A stretch of 64,000 nucleotides of DNA from Onthophagus taurus (GCF_036711975.1 NC_091968.1:248001-312000), one strand, 5' to 3'. Shown: positions 43,034-55,239, numbered from the stretch's first letter. A program made the numbers and translations. The notes: generated by a model from the sequence alone, not told the origin.

Positions 43034-44200
43034 AGCATTTAATTAAAATACTATTTTTATTTTGTGAGTTTTTCTTTGAAAACTTATTCACGGATTTGAT
43101 CATGACATAAAAAACTCGAATTGTGACTTCGCCTCAAAATATTGAGAGAAAAATATTACAAAGAATTTAATTAAATTCAATGAAAAATTAAAAAAAAACC
43201 AAAGAGGCATTACGCTTAATAAACGTTTTTAAGTTATAAGTAAAATTTAATGTAAGTTTAGAATTAAGTCGATAAGATTAAGAAGAAAAAAGGATTTTGA
43301 TTTTAAGACGATTAAGGTCTTAAAATCGAAATAGAGTGAAAATCTTAAAAAAGGAATAAAGTTGGAGATGTCTTTCGCTGTTTGGCCGGTTGGTGGCGAT
43401 GGACGTCTCGGGAATCCATCTCGGGGCATGGGGCTCAGTTTTTCACGGACACACGATCGGCCCCTTGACCCCTTTTAATGATGATTTAACATTTGTATAA
43501 AAACAATTTCATTTGAGGGTGTTGACCGTGAAAATCAGTGTCACGCAGGTGGATTCTCGAATCGAATATAAACATAAATAAATGAAAAAAAAAATAAATC
43601 GTATAAATCGTTTCGCTCCCCCTCGAATCCTCCCTTTTAATTATTAAGTGGTAGAAAAGAAGAGAAGAAAAAAATTACTAAAAAATAAATAATAATGAAG
43701 AAAAATCGATGTGCTATCCCTCACACGCCCGAAGCAAAAAAAAGTTTAAATTTAAATTAAAAGGATGGAAATAAAATGGTCAAGAAGAGAAATGCGACAA
43801 AAATCTATCGTTCTTCTTTGGGAAGAGGAATCAAAAATATGTAATAGAATTAGAAAAGAAAATGATGAGATTCTTGTTGCATTTTTGTTCGTTGTTTGAT
43901 TTAGAAAACAAAAGGAACCATTGAGTACGTAAGAAACGGAGGTTCTTTATTGTATTTAATGAAAATTAAAACAAAAAATGGAAAATATGAAATATAAAAG
44001 TATATATGTATATGTGATCATAGATATATTTAAAATTGTGAAATATAGAACAAAACAACTGTAATTAAATTGGTTTTATTTATTACAACTTTTTAATAAT
44101 AATATAATATCCCAAAAACTAAAAGATATTTTGAAAATCTGTTACTTTCTTTGAAAAGCTTATATTTTTATTTATTAAGAGTTTATTGTATACAGTAATT
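43034..44200 (+). other. DGK theta 3' untranslated region and downstream flank
   Basis: AT-rich sequence with several AATAAA-type signals (for example near 43575-43600 and 43690). No gene was found. The non-LTR element begins on the opposite strand near 44200. Confidence 0.5.
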
Positions 44201-44219
44201 GTTTACAATTCTTTACATT

Positions 44220-46955
44220 ATTCAATTATTACTTTCACTCTCTACCCTCTTCCTCCATTTCCACGCCCTCGGCTCCTCGGCCCAATCATCCCCTCACCCA
44301 TCCCTTTGTCTCCTCACCCCCATCACCATTCTCATTCATCGTTTCCCCTCTCCCCCCTCTCCTAAGATCTGCCTTCGGTCCATCTCCTCCTCCCTCAACT
44401 CACTGCACCCATTCAGCATGTGTTCTAACGTTTCCCATTCCTCCCTGCACAGCCTACACCACCTCTCCTCAGCGGCCATCCAGTATTTGTTGGCTCTCTC
44501 CTCGTTTCCACAACGGAACCTAGCCACCAACTTTTTCCCTTCCTCATCTCTTTCCAATAACAAGTATCTAGGCAGCCCCTCCGTAATTATGTCCCTGTAT
44601 CTTTCGTTATACCTTCCCTCTTTTATTTGTGTCCTTCTTTCCTGTCTCTGCACATCTCGGTCCCTGTCTCTCAACTCCCTACCCACCCTTCGTCTACTAT
44701 TTATCTCCGTTACCGAGTAGCCCGCTCGTCTATAATAGTTGTCTCTGTGTCCTTTCCCTCTCTAATTTCCTTCCAACACTCCCCCAGGATCCCGCAGCTT
44801 GGCCTCCCTTCTATTCTTTCTTCATATTTCACTGCCCTCCTGCCCGCCTCCACCCTGACCTTATCCACCTTTACCTCTTCCCTCACTATATACCCCGGTG
44901 TTTCTCTCGCCACCCCAAGCACCCATCTCCAATATCTAGCCTGCACGTCCTCCAGCGGTCCCTGCTCCCTCCATCCCCATACCTCTGCCCCATACATCAT
45001 CACACTGCTAACCAGACCTTCAAACATAATCTTCCTCGCTGCCACATTCCTTCCAAAGACTCTCTTCCCCCAACCCCATACATGTCCCATCACCTTATTC
45101 GCCTTTTTTGCCATACCTATCACATGCGACCCCTCCCTGTTATCCTCCCTAAACACATACCCCAAGTAAGTATACTCCATAACCTCCTCGATCTCCTTTC
45201 CCTCCCATCTCCAGTTTTCTGTTCTTTTTCTCCCACCCTTACAAAACTTCATCATCCTTGTCTTCCCCACATTTACTTCCAGCCCCTTCCCCCTAAAGTA
45301 TCTTTCCAATGTCTTTATCATCTCCTTCATCTCCACCGCTTCTCTCGCCATGACCACGATGTCATCCGCGTATGCTAACATATGCACCTTTCTACCTCCC
45401 ACCACCAATCCTCCCATCTGCCACTTCCCCAATCTTTCCTCCAGGTCCGCCGTATACAGTGCAAACAGACTTGGGCTCAGCGGACATCCCTGCCTCAGTC
45501 CCTTCGTCGTCCAGAACACGTCGCTCAGCTTATCTCCCACTTTTATCCTAGCCATCATCTCCTTGTATATTTCCTTCACTCTCGCAATTAGGTGTTCCGT
45601 TATCCCCCTCCTCCCCATCTCCTCCCACAACTTCCCCCTATCCACCTTATCAAAAGCCGCCTTCAAATCTATAAACAGGGCGTACAATTTCCCTCCCTTC
45701 TTATCCAGCTCTCTATCTGCCAAATGCTTCAACACATACACGTTGTCGATTGCTCCCCTTCCCTTCCGAAAGCCTGCCTGCCCATCCGGCAAAATTCCCC
45801 CCAACTCCATCTCCTCCTCCAATCTTCCCAGCAGTATCTTCGTGTATACCTTGTATGCCGAGTCTAGTAGGTTAATTCCCCTGTAGCTCTCTACACTTCC
45901 CTTATTACCCTTTTTATATACTGGGCAAATTACCCCCACTTTCCATCCCTCCGGAATCCCACCCCCTCTCCATACGATATTCATCCCCTCCAACAACTTC
46001 ACTCGCACCACCCTTGATGCTTCCAACCATGCTTCGTTATGTATCCCATCTTCACCTGGCGCCTTTCCCTTCTTCAATCTCCTAAGCACCGCCTCCATCT
46101 CCTCTTCTGCTATCTCCTCTCCCCCATCTCCCTCATATCCTCCCAACCCCGTTAGCCTCGTTTCAACCCCTCCCAATAATCCCATAAAGTAACTCTTCCA
46201 TTCTGTCATGTGTATTTCGCTGGTTATCGTCTCCCTACCCTTCTTTCCTTTTTTCAGATACCTCCAGACCTCCCCTTCCCTTGTTATCCCCCTAATCTCT
46301 GCCGCCTCCTTTTCCCTCAATTCTGTTTTCTTTCTACTGCATAACTCTCTGTATTCTCTCCTGGCTTCCCTATATCTATCCACCCCTATCTTCCCCCGTC
46401 TCCACAGCCTCAACCTCCTTCTCGCCTCCCTCTTCGCCTTCTTGCACTCGCCATCATACCAGTCGTTCCTCCCCACTTTGTCCCCCCTACGTACACACTC
46501 CCTTTTCAGTGTTGCCTCCCGCACTACCTGGGTAAGCTCTTCCAACCCGTTGATCTCTTGTATCCTCTGTTGCCAAGTGTCTAGGTTTCCCCTGTAGAAT
46601 GCTACCCCTTCTTCCGACCAATCTGTCCTGATGAACTTGCTACCCAGTTCCGCTCGCCTTCTGCCGCCCACCCCCTTTACCTCCACCTCCAACGATTGGT
46701 GATCCGACTCTACCGCTTCTCCCACTTTACACCTTTCCACCCTCTCCCACATTTCCTGATCCACCAATACATAATCAATCACAGATGTCCCCCTCGCCCC
46801 GATGTAAGTATACTCCCCTTCCTCTTTATTCCCATTCAGTATCTCCCATCCGTTCTCCTCCACCCATCTCAGCATTTCTGTTCCTTCTCCATTCCGCACA
46901 GTATCCTTCGACCGCCGTCGTCCCTCCTCTCCCCATATCTCAACCCTTCCCCTAA
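44220..46955 (-). mobile_element. 5'-truncated non-LTR retrotransposon with APE endonuclease remnant and reverse transcriptase
   Basis: The element is marked by a sudden change in base composition: its coding strand is very rich in A and G. The main frame spans 46899-44710, and a second frame (44686-44336) continues it after a frameshift near 44715. Another frameshift near 46895 joins a short upstream part. The 5' half of the endonuclease is missing, so the copy is truncated. Confidence 0.88.
44336..46899 (-). pseudogene. Non-LTR retrotransposon ORF2 (endonuclease end, reverse transcriptase, zinc knuckle)
   Basis: In order: the end of an APE-type endonuclease (VIDYVLVDQEMWERV and SDHQSLEVEV), a basic linker, the reverse transcriptase from KAPGEDGIHNEAW through LFIDLKAAFDKVDR, GLRQGCPLSPSLFALY and the catalytic AYADDIVVMA, a long C-terminal domain with MMYGAEVWGW, and a Cys/His motif CRLCREEWETLEHMLNGC. 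The reverse transcriptase copies element RNA at the target site. About 729 codons are open before a stop at 44710. One frameshift there separates the Cys/His motif, so the gene is broken. There is no RNase H; the clade is not certain. Confidence 0.88.
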
Positions 46956-48834
46956 AGAAAAGCTTATAATTGGTGTTGCAAATGTTGATAATTTAAATAA
47001 GAATTTATCAAAATTACGATTTATTACAATTTTTTGAATATGCTTCTCTGGATTAATTCTCATTCGTTGCGTCGCTTCTCTAGATTAATTCTGTATTTGT
47101 ACATTTTTTCTGCGTATATTTTGGCTTCCTTGCCCATAATAGTTTCAAGCCGCAATGTAGGTGATTAGGTAAATGATCTGATCCAGACTCAAGAGATACC
47201 CCATCGTTTTATTTCAATACGGTCATTATGAGTTCAACAAAATGCTGTTTGATTAAAAAACTCTTCCAGCACCTCAAAGTCCAATCCACACCATTGTTTA
47301 CAAAACCTAATCTTTATTTTCTATTCCAGTTCAAAACCAATGTCAATTGGAGGTCATTTCAGTTAGTGTTAATTATAATTTTAATATAATGTGTTGTTTT
47401 GCTTGTGTGATGTTTTATACACAAGTTATTAATCTATAAATTTGGGTTTCTTTAATTTTAAGAGACTCTTATTAAAAACTCAGGGTTCCGGGCAAGTTCA
47501 GGTTCAAAAGAATATTAATCAGGTTCGACAAAAAATTCATTTCATTAACACAAAATCAAATTAACTCGTTTTATGAGTAACAAAAAAAAATGGTTTTCCT
47601 AAATTAACTTTAATAACAATGCTTATTTACGAGAGATAAATTTTTAAATAAAATAGATAACTGCGGTTATCGACTGAAATATCGATATTAGAGAGAACCC
47701 GTTTATTACTTGAGAGAGAGTAGGATAAAACTAGTTAAAACCGTTCTTTGAAAATAACAAATGGCTGATGTCTTAAGTTGTCATCAAACTCGTTAAAAAA
47801 AAATAGAATTAAATAAATGAACGTTATTCAAGAAAACTAATAAATCTTTACCCACAAGTAAGTATTGATCAAAAATTATAGGAAACTCTTGTGAGTTGTT
47901 CTTTGAACTTTCTTTTTGTAGGTTAAGTTAAATAATAAAATAAAATTATCATCCGACTCACTGTGAAAAATAATGGATTGGAGTTCAATGTGGTATCTGG
48001 ATTATGGATTGTCTCTTGTGTTCGGGGCACTAACTAATTTTCTGGATTGTCTACAGGATTCTTCTTACGGGAAATTGAACTGTTTGTTCTTCGGAAATAG
48101 GGTCTTGGAATGGTTTCGAAGAAGTATCGGTAGTTCTCGGAATAGGTTGTAGGATGATTCTCTTTTTATTTTAATATTGTAAGTTGGTTTGACTTTTTTT
48201 TTTTAAATTATCTTAGATTTTTGAGGTTATCTTTTCAGAAATTCTTCTATCTGACGACGTGGATTCGATGCTGGTCAGACGACGACTCTCTCACTCCCTG
48301 TTCGCGATCTCCTTATATACCCCGGCACTCCAACTGTTTTTTCCTCGTTTCTGATTGGCCCTTAGCTTCGCGCCCTTTTCAAAATTCAAAATTCTTGCTT
48401 CGAAACTAGCGTCATCTCTTGATTTTTCTCGGAATTAACCTTCAAAATTTAATTCTTTTTTCGTTGATTTCTCCCTTATCCCTTTATGAAACGTAATAAA
48501 ACTTCGTATTCAACGTTGTCTTTTCTTGTTTTTAGACATACATTGGAGTACACGCCAAATTTCAACAATGAATAAAGTTGGAAAAATTCAAATTTAAATC
48601 AAGGATTTCTTCCTCAAAATAACGTTAAAACCTCAAACAATGGATGAAAAATGTGCTTTAGGAGCTGAACTACAATAATTGATACATTTGAAAGTAAACA
48701 AAACGGTTTAAGTTCAGATTTTCACCAACAAAAAATCTCTCTGTCACAAATTCTAGGTTATGTTTTCTCGGTGAACTAATAGAATGTTAAAATTATTACA
48801 ATAAATAAAAATAAATATTTAATTGTAAATTAAT
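46956..48834. other. Intergenic stretch without a firm gene
   Basis: AT-rich sequence. A block at 48240-48420 is richer in GC and contains TATATACCCCGGC, which could be a TATA box of a long terminal repeat or promoter. No terminal repeats or coding frames support either reading. Confidence 0.4.
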
Positions 48835-49699
48835 TTATTCCCTTTTTAATTTCGTACTCATAAGCATTGATAAAATATATAAGCAACCTAAACAACCCAA
48901 CAATATGGTACTTATTGCAACAATCGGATAATGATTTAAATTTCCAATTGGAACTAATAAGATACTTTCATCAAAAACCTAAAAAGAATATATATAAGTA
49001 AACCATTACAAACATCAATAAACATTAATATGTACTCCTTTGTAAGTTATGTTAACCCATTTACAATCCCCATTTGAATCACTACAAGGTAAATCAACCC
49101 CTTTATTTTTGTTTAGATCACAACTTGTGTTTGTTCCTAAATAATTCGCAAATAAACTTGGTTTTTCAAGCAGTACTTCACCAAATCTAAAAAAAAATAA
49201 TTTAAAACACCTTTAATAAAATTACAAAAAAATTAATTGTACTCCTCCACAAAGCTTGCTTTTTGATACCGCAAATGTATGGGTAAACTCAAAACCACAT
49301 CATTCCCATCCATTTCAAAAAACAACATTACTTCATGACTATCAGATAAATGCATTGCATACTCAATGTTCACTTTTCCGATTAATCTCCCATTTAATTC
49401 TTTTTGCCGCACCAAACTGGCAAATTCATCGGGATTCACATAAATTCCTGGGGGTATTTTTAAATACAAAGCAAACGCAAAGTCGGTTTTTAACTCTTTA
49501 ATATCGTTATCGAAAGTTAGTAACCAATTAATTGTTCTAAAACGATGAATTAAATAAAAGTTAATTAATGTGTTATTACTAACTTATGAAATCCGGGATT
49601 TTCAATCTTTTGATTTAAAGATACGGTTATATTTAAACATGCTTTTATTGTAATCAAAATGTAGAAATAAATATAGAGTTGAAGTGTTTTTTGCATCAT
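48835..49699 (-). CDS. PIGX: PIG-X, GPI mannosyltransferase I regulatory subunit
   Basis: PIG-X is an ER membrane protein that stabilises the catalytic subunit PIG-M, which adds the first mannose to GPI anchors. Four exons join in frame on the minus strand: 49699-49584, 49536-49243, 49186-49036 and 48978-48835 (234 residues). Start is the first of two adjacent Met codons, giving a signal peptide of about 23 residues (MMQKTLQLYIYFYILITIKA). The luminal part has the family features LKIPPGIYVNPDEFASL and LSLPIHLRYQ. A C-terminal membrane segment (VAISTILLGCLGCLYILSML) precedes a basic tail, typical of this type I protein. Introns are 47 to 57 bases, all GT-AG. No frame damage is seen. Confidence 0.88.
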
Positions 49700-49982
49700 T
49701 AATTTGTAGGTTAAAAAAGAGGTTATGTTACTAAAGCTAACTTCACGAGTATTTATATTATTAACTTTCACAAAACATTTTTTTTAAAGACAAATTTAAG
49801 AAATAATTTCAACGTTTTCAAAAAATTAATTTTATATTTCAGTTTAAATGATTAATCGATAACATTTTAGTTATATTTAAGTTATTAATTTTTTGACATT
49901 TTAATGACGTTTATAAATGACATTAACAATAATGTGATTCTAACCTACAAGTAATTATTAAAAACACAAATTAATATAAATT

Positions 49983-50564
49983 TTAGTTATAACAACCACA
50001 TTCATCAGCTGGTGTAATACCCATTTGATCGCAAATTTCCACATAACATCTATAACGATTTTTGGATTGATCAACGTTCCGTCCACGGCATTCATGACCT
50101 CCGTTTATAGCTTTGGTGGTAATTCCGAAATTTCTTCTTGAGTTAAATCCGCGGTAAGTTTCCACATTTTTTTGCCAAAACCAAACGGAAACTTCGGCCC
50201 CTAAAGATGAATCGGACGCAACCATTTCTGGATGTTTATACAATTGGTTGCCTCTACCAATATCATGCGAACAACTTTTATAATTATAATCCCATGTTAA
50301 CTGAATAAAACCTCTTCCGTGATAACTTTTACCTGGTGCACCATCTCCGTACGGACTCCAAGTAGCACCTTTATAAGCTATTTCTTCGATATCATGATAA
50401 CCTGTACTTTCATGAGCACATTGAGCCAAAAACATTGCGGCGTTGTATTTGTCGTCGAAAGAGCTATTCGTTTCTTTAACTATTGCTTCAATGTGGCGAG
50501 ATTTTGGTCTATAACCAAGGTTACGCATTGCGTTTTCTAATTTTTGTTCACTTATAAATCCCAT
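49983..50564 (-). CDS. GH19 family chitinase or lysozyme-like glycosidase
   Basis: The single-exon frame encodes 193 residues. GH19 enzymes cleave beta-1,4 links in chitin or related polymers by inversion. The catalytic acid is Glu52 in FLAQCAHESTGY; the second acid is probably Glu60 or Glu61 (HDIEEIAY). The substrate-cleft motif YHGRGFIQLTWDYNYK is at 81-96 and the late family motif KAINGGHEC at 151-159. Eight cysteines suggest disulphides, yet no signal peptide is visible (start MGFISEQKLEN), so export, if any, would need an unseen upstream exon. TATTTAA lies about 80 bases upstream of the ATG. Animals mostly use GH18 chitinases, and GH19 is known mainly from plants and bacteria, so horizontal origin is possible. 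Base composition and codon use look like those of neighbours. Confidence 0.88.
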   Translation of the reverse strand: MGFISEQKLENAMRNLGYRPKSRHIEAIVKETNSSFDDKYNAAMFLAQCAHESTGYHDIEEIAYKGATWSPYGDGAPGKSYHGRGFIQLTWDYNYKSCSHDIGRGNQLYKHPEMVASDSSLGAEVSVWFWQKNVETYRGFNSRRNFGITTKAINGGHECRGRNVDQSKNRYRCYVEICDQMGITPADECGCYN

Positions 50565-50867
50565 TGTTATATTTTTTTGGTAGAATTAATTCAAAATTCG
50601 GAATTAAACTGGCTTGGTTTGCTGAGACGGTTTAGGCTTAAATAGTGGGTGGGGTTTTTTGTATATGGTTATACTTCTCCTTCCACCTAGAAGAGTATGA
50701 CGTGACTTAAATAATTTGTAATGAAATTATATTAATAATGTTTCTTTTGTTATCTTAATTATACTTAAAACAGATATTTTCTGAGAAGAATATATTTATT
50801 AATTTAATGTACATTGACGATTAATTAGAAAAAAATAAAGTACGTTATTTCTGTTTGGGTACCTATA

Positions 50868-51153
50868 TAATGATAAAGTGGGAAAACCACATTATGTATT
50901 TTTAGCAGTATTGTTTAGATAACCCCTTGGAGACTAAAGCGCCTGTTTGAACAAGATTTTTCTTGCAAAAAGAAAGTAATTTGGTTTAATTACTTGAAAT
51001 TATTACAAATTGTTATCAATTTAATTTAAACCAAATTACTTTCTTATTGCAAGAAAAATCTTGTTCAAACAGGCGCTTTAGTTTCCAAACGGTTATCTAA
51101 ACAATACTTCTAAAAATACATAATGTGGTTTTGCCACTTTATCATCTTGATAT
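50868..51153. mobile_element. Hairpin MITE
   Basis: The left arm starts ATGATAAAGTGG and the right arm ends CCACTTTATCAT. The arms are about 120 bases each and almost perfectly complementary through CAAGATTTTTCTTGCAA and TAAACCAAATTACTTTC, with a short AT-rich loop near 51010. No coding potential. The target duplication is not clear. Confidence 0.85.
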
Positions 51154-52184
51154 CTCAATTATTTTTGGAGATATGATTTTTATAATGGTATTTATAAACT
51201 TAATTTGTAACACATTTTTGATTTTTTTTTAGGAGTGAAAGTTTCTATTTGGTTTTGGTAGAAAAGAGTGGAAAGGTTCCGCGGATTTAATCCAAGAAGA
51301 AAGAAAATTTATATTAATTTGTGTTTTTAATAATGGGGCCATACACGATTTTTTTTTATTATATTTTCTGAAAGTTCGTATACATATAAATATAGTTCCC
51401 GTTATTTTTTTAAAAATATTTCGAACAAAATCATTGTTAAAAATTTATGTACCCATTTGCGCTTTTAAAATTCCCGCGTTGATGACGTACGTATCAGCTT
51501 TGCGTCCTCTGCTCCCCGCTCAAATGCGAGCAAGAGATGAACGTCATTTAGGTTGTATTGAAAAGAGATAGAGTGTTTGTAGGTTATGTTTTGTTCATGG
51601 ATGTAATAGAGCAAGGTTTATAGAACATAAGGTTACCTAATTCCACAGAGTATACAGAGGCCGGCCTCCGGCTAATAAATTGGCACTCCTATCTATCCTT
51701 GTTCAACTAATGAAAACTTCGTATGATACTTTCTCTCTCACATAAACTGAATCGATGTAGATGGCGCAATGGTCGCGTTACAGTAGTATTTAAAGAAACC
51801 AATAGATGGCACCATTTCAAAATTTTTAAGTGGTAAACTCGTAGACTTTAAAGAAGGCAATAGATGGCGCCATGTATTTCAAGTCCGTAAATCTGTAAAT
51901 CCCAGATGCGTCCAGTTCTCCAGGTTCTCCAGTTCTATCAGAACTTGCGTGACTTGCTTATTCAGCCATTTCAACATTTTTATTTACTTCATCAATCTTT
52001 TATCTGTGTCTTGTTTAATTATTGTGTAGTTTTGCCTGTTTAGCGTTTGATTATTACATAGATTTGTTTAGTAGTTTATTTGTTTGTATAACTTAGTTTT
52101 CATTAGTTTATTGCCATAGTTCGTTATCTTAGAATTAGTTAGTTTTTAAGGCCTAGTAGAGTTTTATAGTAGAATTTAGTTATA

Positions 52185-53210
52185 ATGGATAGCAATTGCT
52201 ACATTTGCGGACGTTTGGTAGAGGAAGTGGTTAAATTATTTTCTTTTCCATTAAATATCAATAAGTAAATTTATAAATTTAAGTTAGATAGATTTTTTGT
52301 ACTAAATGAAAATTTACTTTGATACTTTAGACAGCGATAATGGAATGAGTATCTTGGTGTACCACCAGAAAACACGTACTCTAGACGTATGAGAATTTGC
52401 AACAATCACTTTACAATGGAAAGCTTTATGTTGAATAAGACCCCCTTGACCTTAAAAAGAGATGCAAAGCCTTTAAGAGTGATCATGAATGTAAATTCCA
52501 ATTTCTTACTTGTAATTGCTTCTATTTACTTTTAGAATTAAATTTACAGTTCTAATTACATTTTCTTTATTCAGGAAGCACACATTGTAACGAGTGAACC
52601 GCTTAGACAGCCTGAACTGGAGCAAAATAATTTAATGGATTCTGTCATAGTAAGTTTTACTTTTATTTTCACTTTATCAATAACATTGATAGGATACCAT
52701 ATTATGTTGAGAGCTGTCAGAAACAAATATTAATTAATTTCTGTGCTGGTTATTGTTATTTTTTAACTTTTTAACATTATCACTTTTTACTCAACAAGGT
52801 TTTTTTACTTTCTAATGTATTTAATAATAATAATAATATATGTTTATTGATGATGCAACAAAAGTGCAACAAACCAAAAAAAAATATATACATATAAGTA
52901 AATAAAATCATGAACACTATAAAATTATCAACAAAACCGCCGGATTTGTGTATAAAATAACACTTTATTTATTTATAGGAGTTAAATATAACAAAAGACG
53001 CTGCCATACCTTCCTCCGCTACAAATCCAACAACAGAATCAGTATTTAAGAAGAGCCAGTTTAGTGCAACAAGCAAAGAAAAATCACTGCGACGAATTTT
53101 AAAGAACAAAGAAAAACAGATCCGGAGACTTAAAAAGAATTATGAAAATAAAACTACATTACTGAGAGATATGTTAAGCACACCAGAATCTTTTACTCAG
53201 GTTTTTAAAG
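52185..53210 (+). pseudogene. P-like transposase N-terminus: THAP zinc finger and coiled coil
   Basis: Candidate exons are 52185-52264 (MDSNCYICGRLVEEVVKLFS), 52331-52490 (WNEYLGVPPENTYSRR, then RICNNHFTMESF and TLKRDAKPLRV), 52575-52649 and 52979-53210 (KEKSLRRILKNKEKQIRRLK, a coiled coil). They fit the THAP pattern C-x2-C, Trp, C-x2-H and the LK..A.P tail, followed by a leucine-zipper-like region as in P transposase. The second exon has an in-frame TAA just before the conserved Trp, so the gene is dead. The GTP-binding and catalytic parts are absent. Confidence 0.75.
52824..52950 (-). mobile_element. Possible short 3' end of a non-LTR retrotransposon
   Basis: On the minus strand, AATAAACATATATTATTATT resembles the tail of the element ending at about 62535 (AATAAAGGTATATTATTATT). 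It lies in an intron of the P-like transposase remnant. The left limit is uncertain. Confidence 0.4.
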
Positions 53211-53720
53211 GTAATAGTATTTACTTTCCAATTATTTAATCACGAATTGAGGCAACATGTTTAAGTCTTAGTTGTGATCATAGTTAAAGTAATGTAATCG
53301 TGATTAATAATAATAATAACAATAAGATAAATGACCAACTAAGAACTTAAAATTATGACTAAGACTAATACATGTTACATGAATCTAACATAATACAAGC
53401 TGAGTTAAGTAAATGTGTTGTCAAATTTTAAACACAACATATTTAAACAAAATGCAAGCAACTTTTCCACTGTAATTGTTTGTACAGATAAGAAAATATC
53501 CTTCAGAATGCAGGTCAGGACGCTTCAGCTTTCAGACATTGCTGTTTACTTAAATAAATAGTTTGTTATTTTTTATCAGTTGTCTTTTATAACTTATCAT
53601 ATTTAATAAAATTGCTTTGTTTTAATTGTTGTCTTGGTCGCTTTGTTACTTTATTCTACTTGCTGAAATATTGTTCCTTTTCGCTTTGTTTTAATTCTCG
53701 TCTTGGTCGCTATGTTATAC

Positions 53721-53905
53721 ATAATTTATTCTGTTCGCTGAAATATTGTTATAATTGATACGAACAGAAACAAATAAAAAGAAATATTACAGTTTATATG
53801 AATTCTATATTATAATTTATTCTGTTCGCTGAAATATTGTTCTAATTGATACGAACAGAAACAAATAAAAAGAAATATTACAGTTATATATTCCATACAG
53901 TTATA
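53721..53905. repeat. Tandem repeat, 91-bp unit, two copies
   Basis: ATAATTTATTCTGTTCGCTG begins at 53721 and again at 53812, and both copies end in AAAAAGAAATATTACAGTT. A further diverged partial copy of the start lies just upstream (about 53655-53700). It sits in the non-coding half of the P-like element. Confidence 0.85.
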
Positions 53906-54551
53906 TAAATAACATTTTATCATTAATTCTGTCTACTGCTCGTTTTTGCTGTAATACTTTTAATTTTAGTCGCTTTGTAGAATTTTTTTATTCTGGCTGT
54001 CTTAAATCTGTTGTTTGCAATTGCAATTTGTATTCCTAAATTTGTCTAGAAATTTATTTGACTTATGGTATGCTAGAGTTTTTCATGGGTTTTCCTCTAG
54101 CCTTGAAGCAAATGCTTTACCATTGTACAAAAACGCCCCCATGAGCATGAAAACGATTAAATGTAAATATTTGTCTATAAATATACATAGATTTGTTCTT
54201 CTGAAGTTTGTATTTTTATTTAATAACATTTTATTAGTTTTTTTTTTAATATCAAGTTCAAAAAATCACTGTTTTCATCTTAAAACTTGTTCAAGTTTTG
54301 AGATGAAAATTTTTGATATTTTGGAACTTGTTATTAAAAAAAATTTTAAAGAGTAATGAGATTTATATTCAAACGAGCATTCAAATTCCCGCTCGTATTT
54401 ATCGATCCACTACACTACCGCCATCTACATCGATTCAATTTATGTGAGAGAGAAAATACCATACGAAGTTTTGATTAGTTAAACAAGGATAGATAGGAGT
54501 GCCACTTTTATTAGCCGGAGTCCGGCCTCTGTATACTCTGTGCCTAATTCC

Positions 54552-55231
54552 CATATATATACTATCTCCTATATCACTGACTAAGGCAGCAAAAAAGTGT
54601 AAACACTAGAGTGCAGATATATATATATCTGTCTCTGTCGTGCCCCCGTCTACACAAGAGACATGCGTGAACACGTGGTGAGTACGCTTTTATCTTATTG
54701 GACGGTGAATTAAAAATTAATAGCAGCTGATGACCTTGATGTTTATAAAACACCAAATAAATGTTTGACATAAACATAACCTAAAATCTAATACAATAAT
54801 GGCTTCTTGTTTTATTTATAACATTTGAAATCGACAAAATTGTCATGGTTACATAAAATTTGGTTTGTTATTTGGGTTGCCTAAACAAAAGTAAAGAATA
54901 TAATGTTTAATGAACAACCTACATAAAGTTGATATTTAAAGCAATATTCAACGTCAATTTCACACAAAAGTACATATTTTCTAATTTATTTGATGCATCT
55001 ATGATAATTTATAATTAAAGTCAACTATCTACAATAATTGCATTTCAAAGCTGCATAAAATACGCGCGAAACACTTCAAACTCTTAAAAATTTACGATTC
55101 GCGCAAGCGCCTTCGCGATATGGGGGCACGACAAAGACAAAACATATATCATTCCGTCTGCTTTTGATGGAAACGCTCGCCACTCATTGCTTAGATAGGG
55201 AGTCAGCGATATAGGAGATAGTATATATATG
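54552..55231. mobile_element. 680-bp MITE with CATATATATACTATC ends
   Basis: The left end CATATATATACTATCTCC is mirrored by GGAGATAGTATATATATG (ending 55231). CTAATTCC is duplicated (54544-54551, 55232-55239). Inner inverted pieces such as GTCGTGCCCCC and GGGGGCACGAC lengthen the arms. It abuts the P-like element and uses the same target sequence shifted by one base. Confidence 0.82.
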
Positions 55232-55239
55232 CTAATTCC

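Larger units (their letters stand above)
51644..54542 (+). mobile_element. P-like DNA transposon encoding a THAP domain, internally deleted
   Basis: Ends CACAGAGTATACAGAGGCCG (51644) and its mirror image (54542) are part of inverted repeats of about 120 bp. CCTAATTC is duplicated on both sides (51636-51643, 54543-54550), matching the 8-bp duplications of P elements. Exons for a THAP domain and a coiled coil are present, but no later transposase exons are recognised. Confidence 0.85.

Noticed and set aside
44199-47037. Several plus-strand open frames rich in Pro, Ser and Leu
   Set aside because: All are antisense shadows of the purine-rich non-LTR retrotransposon on the minus strand.
48240-48420. 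Possible solo LTR or promoter with TATATA
   Set aside because: No terminal TG/CA ends, target duplication or second copy in the window.
54015-54356. 113-codon frame in the right half of the P-like element
   Set aside because: No domain or similarity to P transposase; composition is that of surrounding AT-rich DNA.
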